The notes: a model not told the origin generated them from the letters alone. Numbered from the stretch's first letter, positions 45,733 to 55,584 are shown. The stretch: 63,600 bases of DNA from an uncultured Campylobacterales bacterium (GCA_903892995.1 CAITKP010000102.1:1-63600); one strand, 5' to 3'. Made by a program: numbers and translations.

Positions 45733-46614
45733 ATGGAAAAATTAAAATACGCACTTTTTACAGGCTGTACTGCTAAAGAGAGTACTCCTGAGCAGATGAT
45801 GTCAACTATGGCAGTTGCAAATAAACTTGGAATAGAACTTATCGAGTTAACAGAAGCTTCATGTTGTGGTGCTTCTCACCTTCAAGATTATGATGATTTT
45901 TTATCTTTAGTTTTAAATGCTCGTAACATCGCTTATGCAGAAAAACATGGTCTTACAATGGTCACTATCTGTAATACTTGTCAGCTCAATACTGCTATGA
46001 CAAAACACAGACTTGATCATAATGCAGAGCTTAAAGCAAAAGTCAATGAAAAACTAGGCGAAGTTGGTTTAGAGTACAAAGGTACGTCTCAAATCACTCA
46101 CTTTTTATACGCTATTATCGATGATTTTGGTTTAGATAAAATCAAAGAGATGGTCGTAAAACCGCTTAGTCAATTTAATATTGCACCATTTTATGGTTGT
46201 CACAATATCCGCCCTTCTGAGCTTCAAAATGAATCTCATAAAGGTCATGAAAATCCTTACCGCCCTACTTCACTTGATGATCTTATCATTGCTTGTGGTG
46301 GTGTAAGTGTTGATTATGTTGAGAAAAACAAATGTTGTGGTTTCCATGCTGAGCTTCAAGCGCCTCGTACAGCTGCGATTCTCACAGGAAACGCTGTTGC
46401 TGGAGCGATGGACGCAAATGCTGACTGGATGGTAACACCTTGTCCGCTTTGTCACCTCAAGCTTGATACACAAACTCACCATGCTTCAGTTGCAATCGGT
46501 CGTGAAGTTTCACTTCCTGTTCTTCATATGCAACAAATGGTTGGTTTAGCTCTTGGTTGTAGCAGCGAAGAGTTAGGTCTCAAGCACCACGTAACTGCAG
46601 TAGATTTTATTTAA
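45733..46614 (+). CDS. sdhE: CCG-domain subunit SdhE (heterodisulfide reductase B-like)
   Basis: The 293-residue subunit has two CCG domains: FTGCTAKES ... SCCGASHLQ ... CNTCQLN and YGCHNIRPSE ... KCCGFHAELQ ... PCPLCHLKLD. These bind noncubane [4Fe-4S] clusters and anchor class E succinate:quinone reductases and MfrABE enzymes in place of a haem-containing membrane subunit. There is no membrane helix. It completes a sdhA-sdhB-sdhE operon with 12-bp gaps; the direction (succinate oxidation or fumarate reduction, the latter useful for a reductive TCA cycle) cannot be decided here. Confidence 0.92.
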   Translation: MEKLKYALFTGCTAKESTPEQMMSTMAVANKLGIELIELTEASCCGASHLQDYDDFLSLVLNARNIAYAEKHGLTMVTICNTCQLNTAMTKHRLDHNAELKAKVNEKLGEVGLEYKGTSQITHFLYAIIDDFGLDKIKEMVVKPLSQFNIAPFYGCHNIRPSELQNESHKGHENPYRPTSLDDLIIACGGVSVDYVEKNKCCGFHAELQAPRTAAILTGNAVAGAMDANADWMVTPCPLCHLKLDTQTHHASVAIGREVSLPVLHMQQMVGLALGCSSEELGLKHHVTAVDFI

Positions 46615-46619
46615 CTTTT

Positions 46620-46639
46620 TCAGAGGGTTTTCCCTCTGA
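46620..46639 (+). terminator. hairpin after sdhE
   Basis: TCAGAGGG-TTTT-CCCTCTGA forms an 8-bp stem 5 bp after the sdhE stop. It is not followed by T residues but is preceded by five. Confidence 0.5.
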
Positions 46640-46694
46640 CCCACATACAAAAAATCCCTTACACCCATAGGGTACTTCGCATGAAAGAATAAAT

Positions 46695-47471
46695 ATGTCA
46701 AACTCAATAGAAATAATCTCATGGAATGTTAATGGTATCCGAGCAGTTGCATCTAAAGAAGCTCTCAAATGGATAGATGAACGAGATACAGATATCTTAT
46801 GTCTTCAAGAGATCAAAGCGACACAGGAGCAGATTCCCGATACTCTTTTTCTAAAACAGCATAATGAAGTCTTAGTTAACAGTGCAGAAAAAAAAGGCTA
46901 CTCTGGAACTGCCACATTCTCAGCAATCAAGAGTGATTATAACTCTACATGTAAGCATATTGACCTTTTAAATGAGGGTCGTATTGTTGAACAGTATTTT
47001 GGAGATATTGCACTTTTTAATGTCTATTTTCCAAATGGTCAAAGAGATGATGAGAGACTTGATGTCAAGATGAAGTTTTATGATCACTTTTTAGATCATT
47101 GCCAAAATCTTCGTGATGAGGGAAAATCGATCATCATCTGCGGTGATGTCAACACAGCACATCGTGAAATAGACCTCAAAAATCCAAAAGCAAACTCCAA
47201 AACAAGCGGATTTCTACCCATAGAACGTGCTTGGATAGATAAACTCTTAGACCACGGCTATATCGATACCTTCCGCTATGTTCATGGGGATATACAAGAT
47301 GCTTATAGTTGGTGGAGTTACAGAGCAAATGCCCGAGCAAATAACGTAGGCTGGAGAATAGACTACTTCTTTATCTCCGAAGATCTAGCCCAAAGCCTCG
47401 AAGATGCTTTCATCCTCCCAGAGATAGAAGGCTCAGACCACTGTCCTGTTGGGATTAGAATCTCACTTTAA
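46695..47471 (+). CDS. xth: exodeoxyribonuclease III (AP endonuclease)
   Basis: Xth cleaves DNA at abasic sites in base excision repair. The 258-residue protein has IISWNVNGIRAV, ILCLQEIKAT, the catalytic region NVYFPNGQ, CGDVNTAHREIDL and the C-terminal GWRIDYFFIS and GSDHCPVGI, all metal and catalytic residues present. Complementary in function to ung. A near palindrome (46945-46954) encodes T-C-K. Convergent with mogA with only 3 bp between stops. Confidence 0.97.
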   Translation: MSNSIEIISWNVNGIRAVASKEALKWIDERDTDILCLQEIKATQEQIPDTLFLKQHNEVLVNSAEKKGYSGTATFSAIKSDYNSTCKHIDLLNEGRIVEQYFGDIALFNVYFPNGQRDDERLDVKMKFYDHFLDHCQNLRDEGKSIIICGDVNTAHREIDLKNPKANSKTSGFLPIERAWIDKLLDHGYIDTFRYVHGDIQDAYSWWSYRANARANNVGWRIDYFFISEDLAQSLEDAFILPEIEGSDHCPVGIRISL

Positions 47472-47474
47472 GCA

Positions 47475-48005
47475 CTATTTTTTTGGACGAAAAGCTTTGA
47501 TGACCTCTTCATTAGTCTCTATATATGGCCCTTCTATGAGGTCTATACAGTAGGGAACTGCTGGAAAAACTGCGTCTAAACATTCACGGATTGACTTTGG
47601 TTTTCCAGGGAGATTTATGATGAGTGAGTTTCCTCGTATGCCTGCAGTTTGACGAGAGAGAATCGCTGTTGGGACGTATTGCAGACTTACTTGACGCATC
47701 AGTTCGCCAAATCCAGGCATCATCTTTTGGCACACATTTTCAGTCGCTTCTGGCGTGACATCTCGAAGAGCTGGGCCTGTTCCACCTGTTGTAACAACTA
47801 AACAACACCCTGCTTCGTCACACAACTCTTTCATCGTCGCTTCTATGATATTTTGCTCATCGGGAATACATCGATAAACAATCTCAAAATCACTTTTCAA
47901 ATAATCTTTCATAGTATCTTGAATTGCCATTCCCGAGATATCTTCATAGATTCCCGCACTTGCTCTATCACTCGCTGTGATAACACCTATTTTTATCTCT
48001 GCCAT
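47475..48005 (-). CDS. mogA: molybdopterin adenylyltransferase
   Basis: MogA adenylylates molybdopterin before molybdate insertion. The ~176-residue protein has IGVITASDRASAGIYEDISG, VVTTGGTGPALRDVTPEAT and INLPGKPKSIRECLDAVFPAV. I choose the ATG at 48005 (MAEIKIGV) with AGGAGA upstream; the frame is open to 48044, inside bioV. It lies 10 bp after the bioV stop and is the last gene of the aroB run. Confidence 0.94.
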   Translation of the reverse strand: MAEIKIGVITASDRASAGIYEDISGMAIQDTMKDYLKSDFEIVYRCIPDEQNIIEATMKELCDEAGCCLVVTTGGTGPALRDVTPEATENVCQKMMPGFGELMRQVSLQYVPTAILSRQTAGIRGNSLIINLPGKPKSIRECLDAVFPAVPYCIDLIEGPYIETNEEVIKAFRPKK

Positions 48006-48015
48006 ATATTTTCTC

Positions 48016-48531
48016 CTACTCTGTTTGTAAAAAATGGTTTGCACCGTTTATGAGATATGTCGTAGCAAAGGGTAGAAAAAACTCCTTAGCTGCAGTAGCA
48101 TCGATGATCTTATCTTCACTGCCTAAATATACTTCAATCGCAACACCGCTTTGCACAATTTTCTGAAGTTTCTCGACATCCCATTCATAATGCAAAAGCT
48201 CTTCTAGTTCGCTCTCTTTTGTGCTTACATGTAAGGTTTTTTTGAGTTCATTTGGTTCAAAACACCCTTTAATAAAATGGCTTAGATAGGTCGTTTTATC
48301 CCTTTTATATGCCATAACTTGTGCTCGTTTAAATGCTTGTGGCTTTGTCTGAAAAAAAGCAGGAGAAAAAAGTTGCAGGCTATCGACTCTCTCACTGCAA
48401 GAGAGTGCATATTCAAAAGCTTTTATTGCGCCATAACTAAAACCCGCAACATTATAATCGCTCTTTTTGAGATATTTATCAAAAAAACTCATATCATCTT
48501 TGAGAGAAAATCCACTAAAGTAAACCATCAA
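48016..48531 (-). CDS. bioV: probable pimelyl-ACP methyl ester esterase BioV
   Basis: A small 171-residue alpha/beta hydrolase. The nucleophile is in GFSYGAIK, an acidic residue in GSEDKIID and the His in GANHFLQ near the end, a full triad. Size and position next to the FtsH paralog match BioV of Helicobacter and relatives, which frees pimelyl-ACP for biotin synthesis; this is recognition from memory and other esterase roles remain possible. An exact palindrome (48225-48234) encodes LHVS. It overlaps the ftsH-like gene by 17 bp. Confidence 0.75.
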   Translation of the reverse strand: MMVYFSGFSLKDDMSFFDKYLKKSDYNVAGFSYGAIKAFEYALSCSERVDSLQLFSPAFFQTKPQAFKRAQVMAYKRDKTTYLSHFIKGCFEPNELKKTLHVSTKESELEELLHYEWDVEKLQKIVQSGVAIEVYLGSEDKIIDATAAKEFFLPFATTYLINGANHFLQTE

Positions 48532-50161
48532 GTTTCTCCTCTATCTGGGCTTTTGTAATACTTTCTCTCTCATACAAAATCTCTTCAATAATAATAATAA
48601 CATCTCCAAAGCCCGCTAATGTCTCTTTGGTCTCAGTATAAAGTCTTTGCATAAGTATCTCTTCTTGGGCTGGGATAGCGAGTAATGTTTCACCCATACC
48701 AAATTCACTTATCATCTCTTTGACACTCTGTTTTGCTTCATCAAGGTCGCTTTTTGCACTGCTTGAATGCTCACCAAACTTCAACTCACACCCAGCAATT
48801 CCAGCAAGAAGCATCCGTATTCGTGATTCCATTTCATGTTTTAAAAGAGGAGTTGTGACAGGCGGTGTCATCGATTCGCTTGAGAGTAAAAGCTTTTCAA
48901 ATTCTACTTTATAGAGTGTAGCAGTCAGCGCTTTTGCAGCTTGATAGCAAACTCTATGCGCTTTTTGCTCATCACTAAGCATCAAAAGTTTTCGTTTTCC
49001 AAATGCAACTTTATCTTTCACCGCATAAAAATGCTCCATCGCTACAAGCGTATTGTTGTGACGAAGACAAAGCAGTGCTGCTTCATTGACAAGTGCTGCT
49101 AAAGACGCGCCATTAAAACCAACCGTCATATTGCTAAGCACCTCAATATCTGCTTCATTTGGAACTGAGCTTAGGTATTTTTCGATGATGGAAGCGCGTT
49201 CGGATTTCGTTGGAAGATCAACAAAAATACGTCTATCAAAACGCCCAGCACGAAGCAAAGCACTATCTAAAACATCGATCTTATTGGTCGCAGCGATAAC
49301 GATAATGTCACTTGAAGCTTCAAATCCATCCATCTCGGTGAGGAGTTGATTGAGCGTGGCTTCGCGTTCATCATTACGGTTTCCATCTCGCTTTTTACCA
49401 ACAGCATCGATCTCATCTATAAAGATAATCGCAGGCGCATTTTTTTTTGCTGCCATAAAAAGTTCATGCACACGTTTTGCTCCCATCCCCACATATATCT
49501 GAACAAAAGAAGCCCCGCTTTGGTAAAAAAATGGCACACCCGCTTCATGAGCGACAGCTTTTGCGATCATCGTCTTTCCAACACCCGGAGGGCCTACAAG
49601 CAAAACTCCACGAGGCATCCTCGCACCAAATGAACGGTAGCGTTTAGGATTTTTCATAAAATCGATTATCTCTGCGAGTTCCACTTTTACCTCGCTAATT
49701 CCACCAATATCATCAAAAGAGATATTTGGTCTAATCGCCTCAATGGGTTCATTGGACGACGTAGGTGCACTCACATCGCTCTTTTGTGAAAGATTTGTAC
49801 CAAATGGTATGCCATTTTTCTGCACCCAGCGAAAACCAAAAGAAAAGAGCGCTAAAAATAAAATAATATAAAAGAGAGTCGTAAGCTCAGAATGCCCCTC
49901 TTCTATCTCCACTTTATAATCCGCAAACATCGATGGCATCACCTGTGAACTTGCGATTTTAAAGATCTCATCTTTTGTTTTGAGGTAAACATACTCTTTT
50001 GTAGCTATCACGTTTGTGACTGTATGATTTTGTAGGATAATCTCTGCTTCATTGAGTGTTATGGGCTTGGAAGTATCTCGAAAAACAGCAAAGATAATAA
50101 GTACGATAATGATAAAAGCAGATGCATAAAGAGCGATATTATTATATTTAGATTTGAACAT
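48515..50161 (-). CDS. FtsH-family AAA+ protein with inactivated protease site
   Basis: The protein has two membrane helices (about residues 10-30 and 97-117 counted from the 50173 ATG), a complete AAA+ module (Walker A GPPGVGKT at 194-201, Walker B IIFIDEID at 249-256, arginine fingers in [12 protein letters not shown]) and a C-terminal FtsH protease-like domain. The zinc motif HEAGH reads YQAAK (410-414), losing both His and the Glu, while the third ligand Asp (about 476) remains. It should bind and remodel ATP-dependently but not cleave. A second FtsH paralog in this neighbourhood is known in Helicobacter. Start ATG at 50161 (MFKSKY) is better spaced from AAAGGA than the one at 50173. Confidence 0.88.
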   Translation of the reverse strand: MFKSKYNNIALYASAFIIIVLIIFAVFRDTSKPITLNEAEIILQNHTVTNVIATKEYVYLKTKDEIFKIASSQVMPSMFADYKVEIEEGHSELTTLFYIILFLALFSFGFRWVQKNGIPFGTNLSQKSDVSAPTSSNEPIEAIRPNISFDDIGGISEVKVELAEIIDFMKNPKRYRSFGARMPRGVLLVGPPGVGKTMIAKAVAHEAGVPFFYQSGASFVQIYVGMGAKRVHELFMAAKKNAPAIIFIDEIDAVGKKRDGNRNDEREATLNQLLTEMDGFEASSDIIVIAATNKIDVLDSALLRAGRFDRRIFVDLPTKSERASIIEKYLSSVPNEADIEVLSNMTVGFNGASLAALVNEAALLCLRHNNTLVAMEHFYAVKDKVAFGKRKLLMLSDEQKAHRVCYQAAKALTATLYKVEFEKLLLSSESMTPPVTTPLLKHEMESRIRMLLAGIAGCELKFGEHSSSAKSDLDEAKQSVKEMISEFGMGETLLAIPAQEEILMQRLYTETKETLAGFGDVIIIIEEILYERESITKAQIEEKLDGLL

Positions 50162-51398
50162 AATTGTATTCATCCTTTACGCTAAAATCTTTACTTGTAA
50201 GCCAATTTCCACTCAGATCCTCTTTAGATTCTAAAACAACTTTATTGAAATGCTGATCAAAACCGCTGTAGAGTCCATCCTCTCTTTGACTCTCGACCAA
50301 AATATCAAGTTCACCCACAAAAGCTTTTCTAAATGCTAAATTTTTAGCATCTACTATGGAAGTAAGCTCATGCAGACGCTCTTTTGCGATATTTCCAGCT
50401 ACTTCATTTTTCATCGTAGCTGATGGCGTTCCATCACGTTTTGAGTAAGTAAAAGCGTGTACATGTGTGAGTGGTAAAACCTCTAAATTAGCAACCGCTT
50501 CTTGCCAAATCGCCTCTGTTTCTCCGGGATGTCCAACGATAAAATCTGTTCCAAGAGCAAACCCTTTATCTGCTAAATCTTCAAAAAGTTTCAAGTCGCT
50601 CTCATAACGGTTACGTCGATTCATCAATTTTAGCATCTGCGGCGAAGTGTGTTGGAGCGCTACATGTAAATGGCGCTCAAGCCAAGGCTCATCCAAAATC
50701 TCTTTAAACTCATCATTGATCTGGATCGGTTCTAAGCTCCCGACTCTTATACGTCTCACGCCGCGGATCTGACTCATCTTTTTCATCAAACGCGCGATGT
50801 TCGTGCCCTCACCCGTGCCGTAACTGCCAACATTTGTACCCGTTAAAATAAACTCTCCAAAGCCGTTTGTTGAAAGTCTGTACACCTGCTCTAAAATTCT
50901 GCTCTCATCCAAACTTCTCGCATCACCCCGCACAAAAGGGATGATGCAGTAGTTACAACGAAAGTTACAACCCTCTTGAATCTTTATAAATGCACGGCTT
51001 TTACCGATAAACTCGCTCACCACGGCATCATCGACGAAGTTTAAGTCACCTAGCTCATAAAATGGTGTGTTCTCTTTTAAAAGTGTGTTGATCTTTTGCT
51101 TTTCACTTTGACCAAAAACTCCAAACACCTTTTTCTTTTCAAAAAGGTTCTCGCCCTTTGTATGTGCTCCACAACCCGTTAAAAAGAGTTTTGCGCCCGT
51201 AGTTTTTTCGATATGATTTACATAAGAGCGCACCGTTGTGTCTGCTCCGTTTGTCACAGTACAGGAGTTTACGACGATAACATCCGCTTCATCTTCATTT
51301 TCTGTGATATCAAAATCTTCTAAATTTTGCATCATCACCTGAGAATCAAAAAGGTTTGTTCGGCATCCAAAGGTTTTAAAATAGACTTTTTTTCTCAT
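50148..51398 (-). CDS. mtaB: tRNA t6A37 methylthiotransferase
   Basis: MtaB adds a methylthio group to t6A at position 37 of tRNAs. The 416-residue radical-SAM enzyme has the N-terminal UPF0004 cluster Cys (FKTFGCRTN, NSCTVTN, TGCGAH), then the radical-SAM motif EGCNFRCNYCIIP, LTGTNVGSYG, and a C-terminal TRAM-like tail. The family choice over MiaB/RimO rests on the MRKKVYFKTFGCRTN start and length. It overlaps both neighbours by a few bases. A near palindrome (50660) encodes LHV. Confidence 0.92.
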   Translation of the reverse strand: MRKKVYFKTFGCRTNLFDSQVMMQNLEDFDITENEDEADVIVVNSCTVTNGADTTVRSYVNHIEKTTGAKLFLTGCGAHTKGENLFEKKKVFGVFGQSEKQKINTLLKENTPFYELGDLNFVDDAVVSEFIGKSRAFIKIQEGCNFRCNYCIIPFVRGDARSLDESRILEQVYRLSTNGFGEFILTGTNVGSYGTGEGTNIARLMKKMSQIRGVRRIRVGSLEPIQINDEFKEILDEPWLERHLHVALQHTSPQMLKLMNRRNRYESDLKLFEDLADKGFALGTDFIVGHPGETEAIWQEAVANLEVLPLTHVHAFTYSKRDGTPSATMKNEVAGNIAKERLHELTSIVDAKNLAFRKAFVGELDILVESQREDGLYSGFDQHFNKVVLESKEDLSGNWLTSKDFSVKDEYNYVQI

Positions 51399-53005
51399 AT
51401 ATTTATCCCTGTATCCTCTGGCATTTTTCTCTGTGAACTCTCTACATGTAAGCGTTGTGTCGGATATGCGATAGTGATATCATCCTCTTTGTTAAACTCC
51501 TCGACAATCTCCAAAGAGATAGTGCTTCTAAGTGTTAAAGTTCCATACGCATTTGTCAGATACCACGAACTAATCACAACTCCATTTGGGTCTATAAAAG
51601 AAAATATTCGGGGCTCAACATTTGTATTTTTCAGACTATAGTTACTTCTGAGTTTATTGAGTTGCTTACGAGTAATATCTGTATAACCTTTTGAATACTT
51701 ACGAGCCACTTCTTTACAAATATGCATCGCTTTTTTATGGTTTGAGTCAAAAGTGATAGTAATATCAATCCCATCCCAAACCGTTTTGAGTGAGTTATGG
51801 GTATAGTTTGCTATCATCCTCGTAAAAACATAGTTATTTGGAACGAAAATAATACGTCCTGCACGGCGGTTTGTAAGTACAGATGTAAGTGTCACATCTT
51901 CTAAAAGTGTAATCCTCAAAAGTGAAATATCTAAAACATCTCCCAAATAAGTCATCCCATCCATATCTACACGGATTCTATCACCTACATGGATACTGCC
52001 ACCAAAGACGATCACAAGCCAACCCAAGATACTCATAAACCAATCTTTCATGGCAATAGCGATACCCGCAGAAGCAAATCCCAATATGGTCACAAGATAA
52101 CTAACATTTTCTATATAGTTAAAAAAGAGGATCAAAATAATCAAAGAAAAATTCACAAAAGTAATGATCTTATTGGCGGTATAAAAGCGCTCATTGTCTT
52201 TAATATATTTTTTAATAGCGAGTTTGAGTAAAAAGAGAATAACAAAAAGAATAACAATAATAATCCCGATTTTCATCAGTTTTACTATCTGTTCTTGAAC
52301 CTTTTTATTGATATTGATCTCGATGACCTCGATGCGTTTTTTATAAACACTTTGCGCAATGTTGATCGTATCGAGTGCTACACTAAATCGCTCAAGCTGT
52401 CTTTGCAGATCAGAAAAAGAGTTTTGCGTTGCATTGTCATCTTTGAGTAAAACAAGATTTGCATAAATTGCTCTTTTCTTCTCTAACAAGCCAACGACAT
52501 CAGATAAACTATCTTTTTGCTTCATATAATCATCATAGTTATTGTTAATCTGCTTTATAAACGAGTAGCCTGTAAAAATATCTAAGGGGTTACTAATAGT
52601 AGGAATATCCCCAAAATCTGGAGGTGTAAGAAGGTCGGCAAATGGTGCTGATTCTTTACCTCTAAACTGTGTCATCTGGTTGGCTAGAATATTTTCTTTT
52701 GAACGCAAAGAGGAGAGTTCATCAAAATTTGTACTATATCTATTGCCCTTGGTTAAGAGAGATATCTGTTTTTTAACCTCTTCAAGATTCTTTTTCACAT
52801 CAAGAGATGTGAGATAAGAGCTGTAGTTTTTCACCCAGACATTATCAGATGGCACCTGCGCATCGATCTCTTGAAGCTGTGAAAGATACTCTACGATATT
52901 TTCCTCTTTTTGTTTTAAAGACTCCTGATTTGTCGCATTTATATCTGCATTTGGAGCCCCATAAAGAGCAAAGGTGTAGAAAAAAATAAACAGTAGTTTA
53001 AACAT
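51395..53005 (-). CDS. mechanosensitive channel MscS family
   Basis: The 536-residue protein has a signal peptide (MFKLLFIFFYTFALYGA), a periplasmic coiled-coil-rich domain (about 20-225), four or five membrane helices, the pore helix region GFASAGIAIAMKDWFMSILGWLVIVFGG, and the MscS beta domain with IHVGDRIRVDMDGMTYLGDVLDI. It would release solutes under hypo-osmotic stress. It overlaps mtaB by 4 bp and shares a base with the aroB stop. A near palindrome (51442) encodes LHVE close to the C-terminus. Confidence 0.92.
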   Translation of the reverse strand: MFKLLFIFFYTFALYGAPNADINATNQESLKQKEENIVEYLSQLQEIDAQVPSDNVWVKNYSSYLTSLDVKKNLEEVKKQISLLTKGNRYSTNFDELSSLRSKENILANQMTQFRGKESAPFADLLTPPDFGDIPTISNPLDIFTGYSFIKQINNNYDDYMKQKDSLSDVVGLLEKKRAIYANLVLLKDDNATQNSFSDLQRQLERFSVALDTINIAQSVYKKRIEVIEININKKVQEQIVKLMKIGIIIVILFVILFLLKLAIKKYIKDNERFYTANKIITFVNFSLIILILFFNYIENVSYLVTILGFASAGIAIAMKDWFMSILGWLVIVFGGSIHVGDRIRVDMDGMTYLGDVLDISLLRITLLEDVTLTSVLTNRRAGRIIFVPNNYVFTRMIANYTHNSLKTVWDGIDITITFDSNHKKAMHICKEVARKYSKGYTDITRKQLNKLRSNYSLKNTNVEPRIFSFIDPNGVVISSWYLTNAYGTLTLRSTISLEIVEEFNKEDDITIAYPTQRLHVESSQRKMPEDTGINI

Positions 53006-54054
53006 TAGTTCACCTTATAGGACTGAAGTATCTCTTTTACCTTTGTGCCATCTACTTCATCTGTGATCTTCACACCACCGATTCCATCGGCGAGAATAAA
53101 GGTGATACTGCTATCAGAGCTTTTTTTATCAAGAAAAAACGCTGCATAAAAACTCTCAATATCTTTGATCTCATATGTTACTGGAAGACGATACTTTTGA
53201 AGCAATTTTTTCACTCTCAGTGCTTCATCCTCAGACATAAATCCAAGTTTACAAGAGAGCTCATTTGCCATCACCATCCCAATAGCCACAGCTTCTCCAT
53301 GAAGATAACCCGTATAATTTGTCTCATTTTCAATAACGTGTGCAAAAGTATGACCATAGTTTAGTGCAGCTCGAAGCCCCTTCTCTTTTTCATCTTGAGA
53401 AACGACATTTGCTTTAGTTTCAACAGATTTTTTAATCGCTTCTGCTAAAACTGTCGCGGAATTGAGATCATTCTCTTCAAGCCATTCAAAGAAATCTGCA
53501 TTAAAAGTCACTGCCATTTTCACAATCTCTGCAATCCCAGCTCCAAACTCGCGTGAGGGAAGCGTTGAGAGAAAATAGGGATCGATATAAACAGCTTGAG
53601 GCTGATGAAATGCACCAATGAGATTTTTACCAAAACTGTTATTCATCCCTGTTTTTCCGCCAACGCTTGCATCAACTTGAGATAAAAGTGTTGTAGGAAT
53701 CTGGATAAAATCGATCCCCCTTTGATAGATACTAGCCGCATAGCCAGTCATATCACCAATCACACCGCCGCCAAATGCTATAAGTAAAGAGCCACGATTG
53801 AAACGGTGATTGAAAAGATTTTCTAAGATAAGATCGATACTTGCTTGATTTTTGTACTCTTCACCATCTGGTACTGTAATGATATAGAGTTCTTTTGCGG
53901 AGATAGTATTTAAGAGATATCGAAGGTGTAAACCTGCAACTTTTGGATTTGTGACAATCGCCACCTTTTTATCAAAACGCAAGTCGCTAAGTTTATCAAT
54001 TGTTATTTTATAAGAGTTGTCTATGACTTTTTTTAGTGTGATATCTACGACCAT
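53005..54054 (-). CDS. aroB: 3-dehydroquinate synthase
   Basis: AroB makes 3-dehydroquinate in the shikimate pathway. The 349-residue protein has PDGEEYKN, AFGGGVIGDMTGYAASIYQRG with the NAD site, IPTTLLSQVDASVGGKTGMN, ALNYGHTFAHVIE (metal His) and LHGEAVAIGM. Normal length. It leads a tightly packed minus-strand run, aroB-mscS-mtaB-ftsH-like-bioV-mogA, an order familiar from Helicobacter. Confidence 0.97.
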   Translation of the reverse strand: MVVDITLKKVIDNSYKITIDKLSDLRFDKKVAIVTNPKVAGLHLRYLLNTISAKELYIITVPDGEEYKNQASIDLILENLFNHRFNRGSLLIAFGGGVIGDMTGYAASIYQRGIDFIQIPTTLLSQVDASVGGKTGMNNSFGKNLIGAFHQPQAVYIDPYFLSTLPSREFGAGIAEIVKMAVTFNADFFEWLEENDLNSATVLAEAIKKSVETKANVVSQDEKEKGLRAALNYGHTFAHVIENETNYTGYLHGEAVAIGMVMANELSCKLGFMSEDEALRVKKLLQKYRLPVTYEIKDIESFYAAFFLDKKSSDSSITFILADGIGGVKITDEVDGTKVKEILQSYKVN

Positions 54055-54129
54055 TTTAACCGTCCAGTTTGTAAAATTATAAAGTTGTAGATATTACTTT
54101 ATAATCACTTAAAAACGTGTGAATTTCGA

Positions 54130-55536
54130 TTAAATCTGGACTGGAATAAAGATCTGATGGTAATCATCAAGCTTATAATAGAGCTTTTCACTATCTGTTG
54201 AAAAGAGCGAAAATATCTGTCGCTCAGCCATTTTTTGAGTAAATGGAAGCAGTTGTAAAAAATTCTCTTTATGTCGAAGCTCTCGGATTGGATTTCCTTC
54301 GCTTGTAGTCACTTTAATCGATTTGGAAAAAATTGTCGCAAGGTTGTGAAACTGCTCTATGACTTGCTCTTTATTGGTATCTGTTTCATTTGTATCATTA
54401 AAAAGTTCCAAGTTAAATCCCATCTGAGATGAGATATCAAACACAGTTGTAGAAACCTTTTCAAGATCCCTGTTTTCGGTTAAAATCGCCACACTATCTC
54501 TGAGTCTTGAAAAAGATCTATTTGCGATTTTAAGCACAGGTAAACGCATACTATAAAGCATATTTCTAGCTATATAGTTTCTAAAAACATCCTTTGAAGC
54601 CATAACCAAACCAATATGGTATTGTTTCATATCATTTTTAAAGATCGTTTCTATCGGCAGATTTTGATAATTTATCTCTACATGTACGCTCATAGAATTT
54701 AGATCTTTGATCGCCCATAAAAGTTCTATATCACTTGGATTAAATACCTTGATATAGAGTTTATGCTTAAAGCTTTTATGGATAAATAATGCACGGCGAA
54801 GAAGATCTCTAATATTTTTTTGATCCTCTTTAAACATATCGATGTAAAGATAAAGATTTGAGCCAAAAGGTTCAGGAAACTGTCCAAGTTCACGTTTAAT
54901 GGCACGATAAACAGATTTTAAAACAGTTGGTTCACCCACTAAAAGTAAAAGATCATTTGGATGGATCATCCTTTTATTTGTCGGTAAAAGGAGTTCTCTA
55001 TTTCTATAAATTGCTGCAATTCTCCATCTATTTTGCTCAATTGCACCAATATGTCGATAAACAAAAGAGCTTCCAAAGGGAACTAAGACTTCCATGATCT
55101 CACCATTGCCTAAACCAACGTTTTTAGCTGTTACTGGAACATTTGGAAGATAGTCCAAAAGTCTTGAAGCCATAATCTCATTTTGTTTAACATATAAAAT
55201 ACTTGGGTCTCTGTTTTCAAAACCCCAGTGATCAAGGACAATAAGACGCAGCTGCTTTTTAACAGTTCTAATATTTTTGATTGTTTGTTCAACATCTGAA
55301 AGATCATTTAAAGCGATGATCGATTGGACAAACTCCATCTTTAAAAGGTTTGAAAGTTTATAAAGGTTGGTAGGATCAAACTCAAAAAATTTGAAACGTG
55401 TAGGATTTGCATTTTCAAAAGCAATCGCTTTTGGCTGAACAACATAGTAAACATTGTCACTCGTATATGTATCCAAAACACGCTCTATAAATTGACGGCC
55501 AATTTCACTGTCACTGATTATAAGTATCTTTTTCAT
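54130..55536 (-). CDS. COG3400-type TrkA-like nucleotide-binding protein
   Basis: The 468-residue cytosolic protein begins with a Rossmann-like RCK/TrkA-N domain (KKILIISDSEIGRQFIERVL ... SIIALNDLSDVEQTI) and continues with a TrkA-C domain (MEVLVPFGSSFVYRHIG ... LLLVGEPTVLKSV). The remaining ~230 residues have no recognised domain, though VGLVMASKD-like wording (HIGLVMASKDVFRNY) suggests a second UspA-like fold. There is no channel. The family is conserved next to aroB in Campylobacterota and is probably involved in K+ or membrane homeostasis, which is inference. 75 bp separate it from aroB. Confidence 0.8.
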   Translation of the reverse strand: MKKILIISDSEIGRQFIERVLDTYTSDNVYYVVQPKAIAFENANPTRFKFFEFDPTNLYKLSNLLKMEFVQSIIALNDLSDVEQTIKNIRTVKKQLRLIVLDHWGFENRDPSILYVKQNEIMASRLLDYLPNVPVTAKNVGLGNGEIMEVLVPFGSSFVYRHIGAIEQNRWRIAAIYRNRELLLPTNKRMIHPNDLLLLVGEPTVLKSVYRAIKRELGQFPEPFGSNLYLYIDMFKEDQKNIRDLLRRALFIHKSFKHKLYIKVFNPSDIELLWAIKDLNSMSVHVEINYQNLPIETIFKNDMKQYHIGLVMASKDVFRNYIARNMLYSMRLPVLKIANRSFSRLRDSVAILTENRDLEKVSTTVFDISSQMGFNLELFNDTNETDTNKEQVIEQFHNLATIFSKSIKVTTSEGNPIRELRHKENFLQLLPFTQKMAERQIFSLFSTDSEKLYYKLDDYHQIFIPVQI

Positions 55537-55584
55537 GGGCGCGATTATAACATAAGCAATTTAGATAGAGATGATTTTTTGCAC

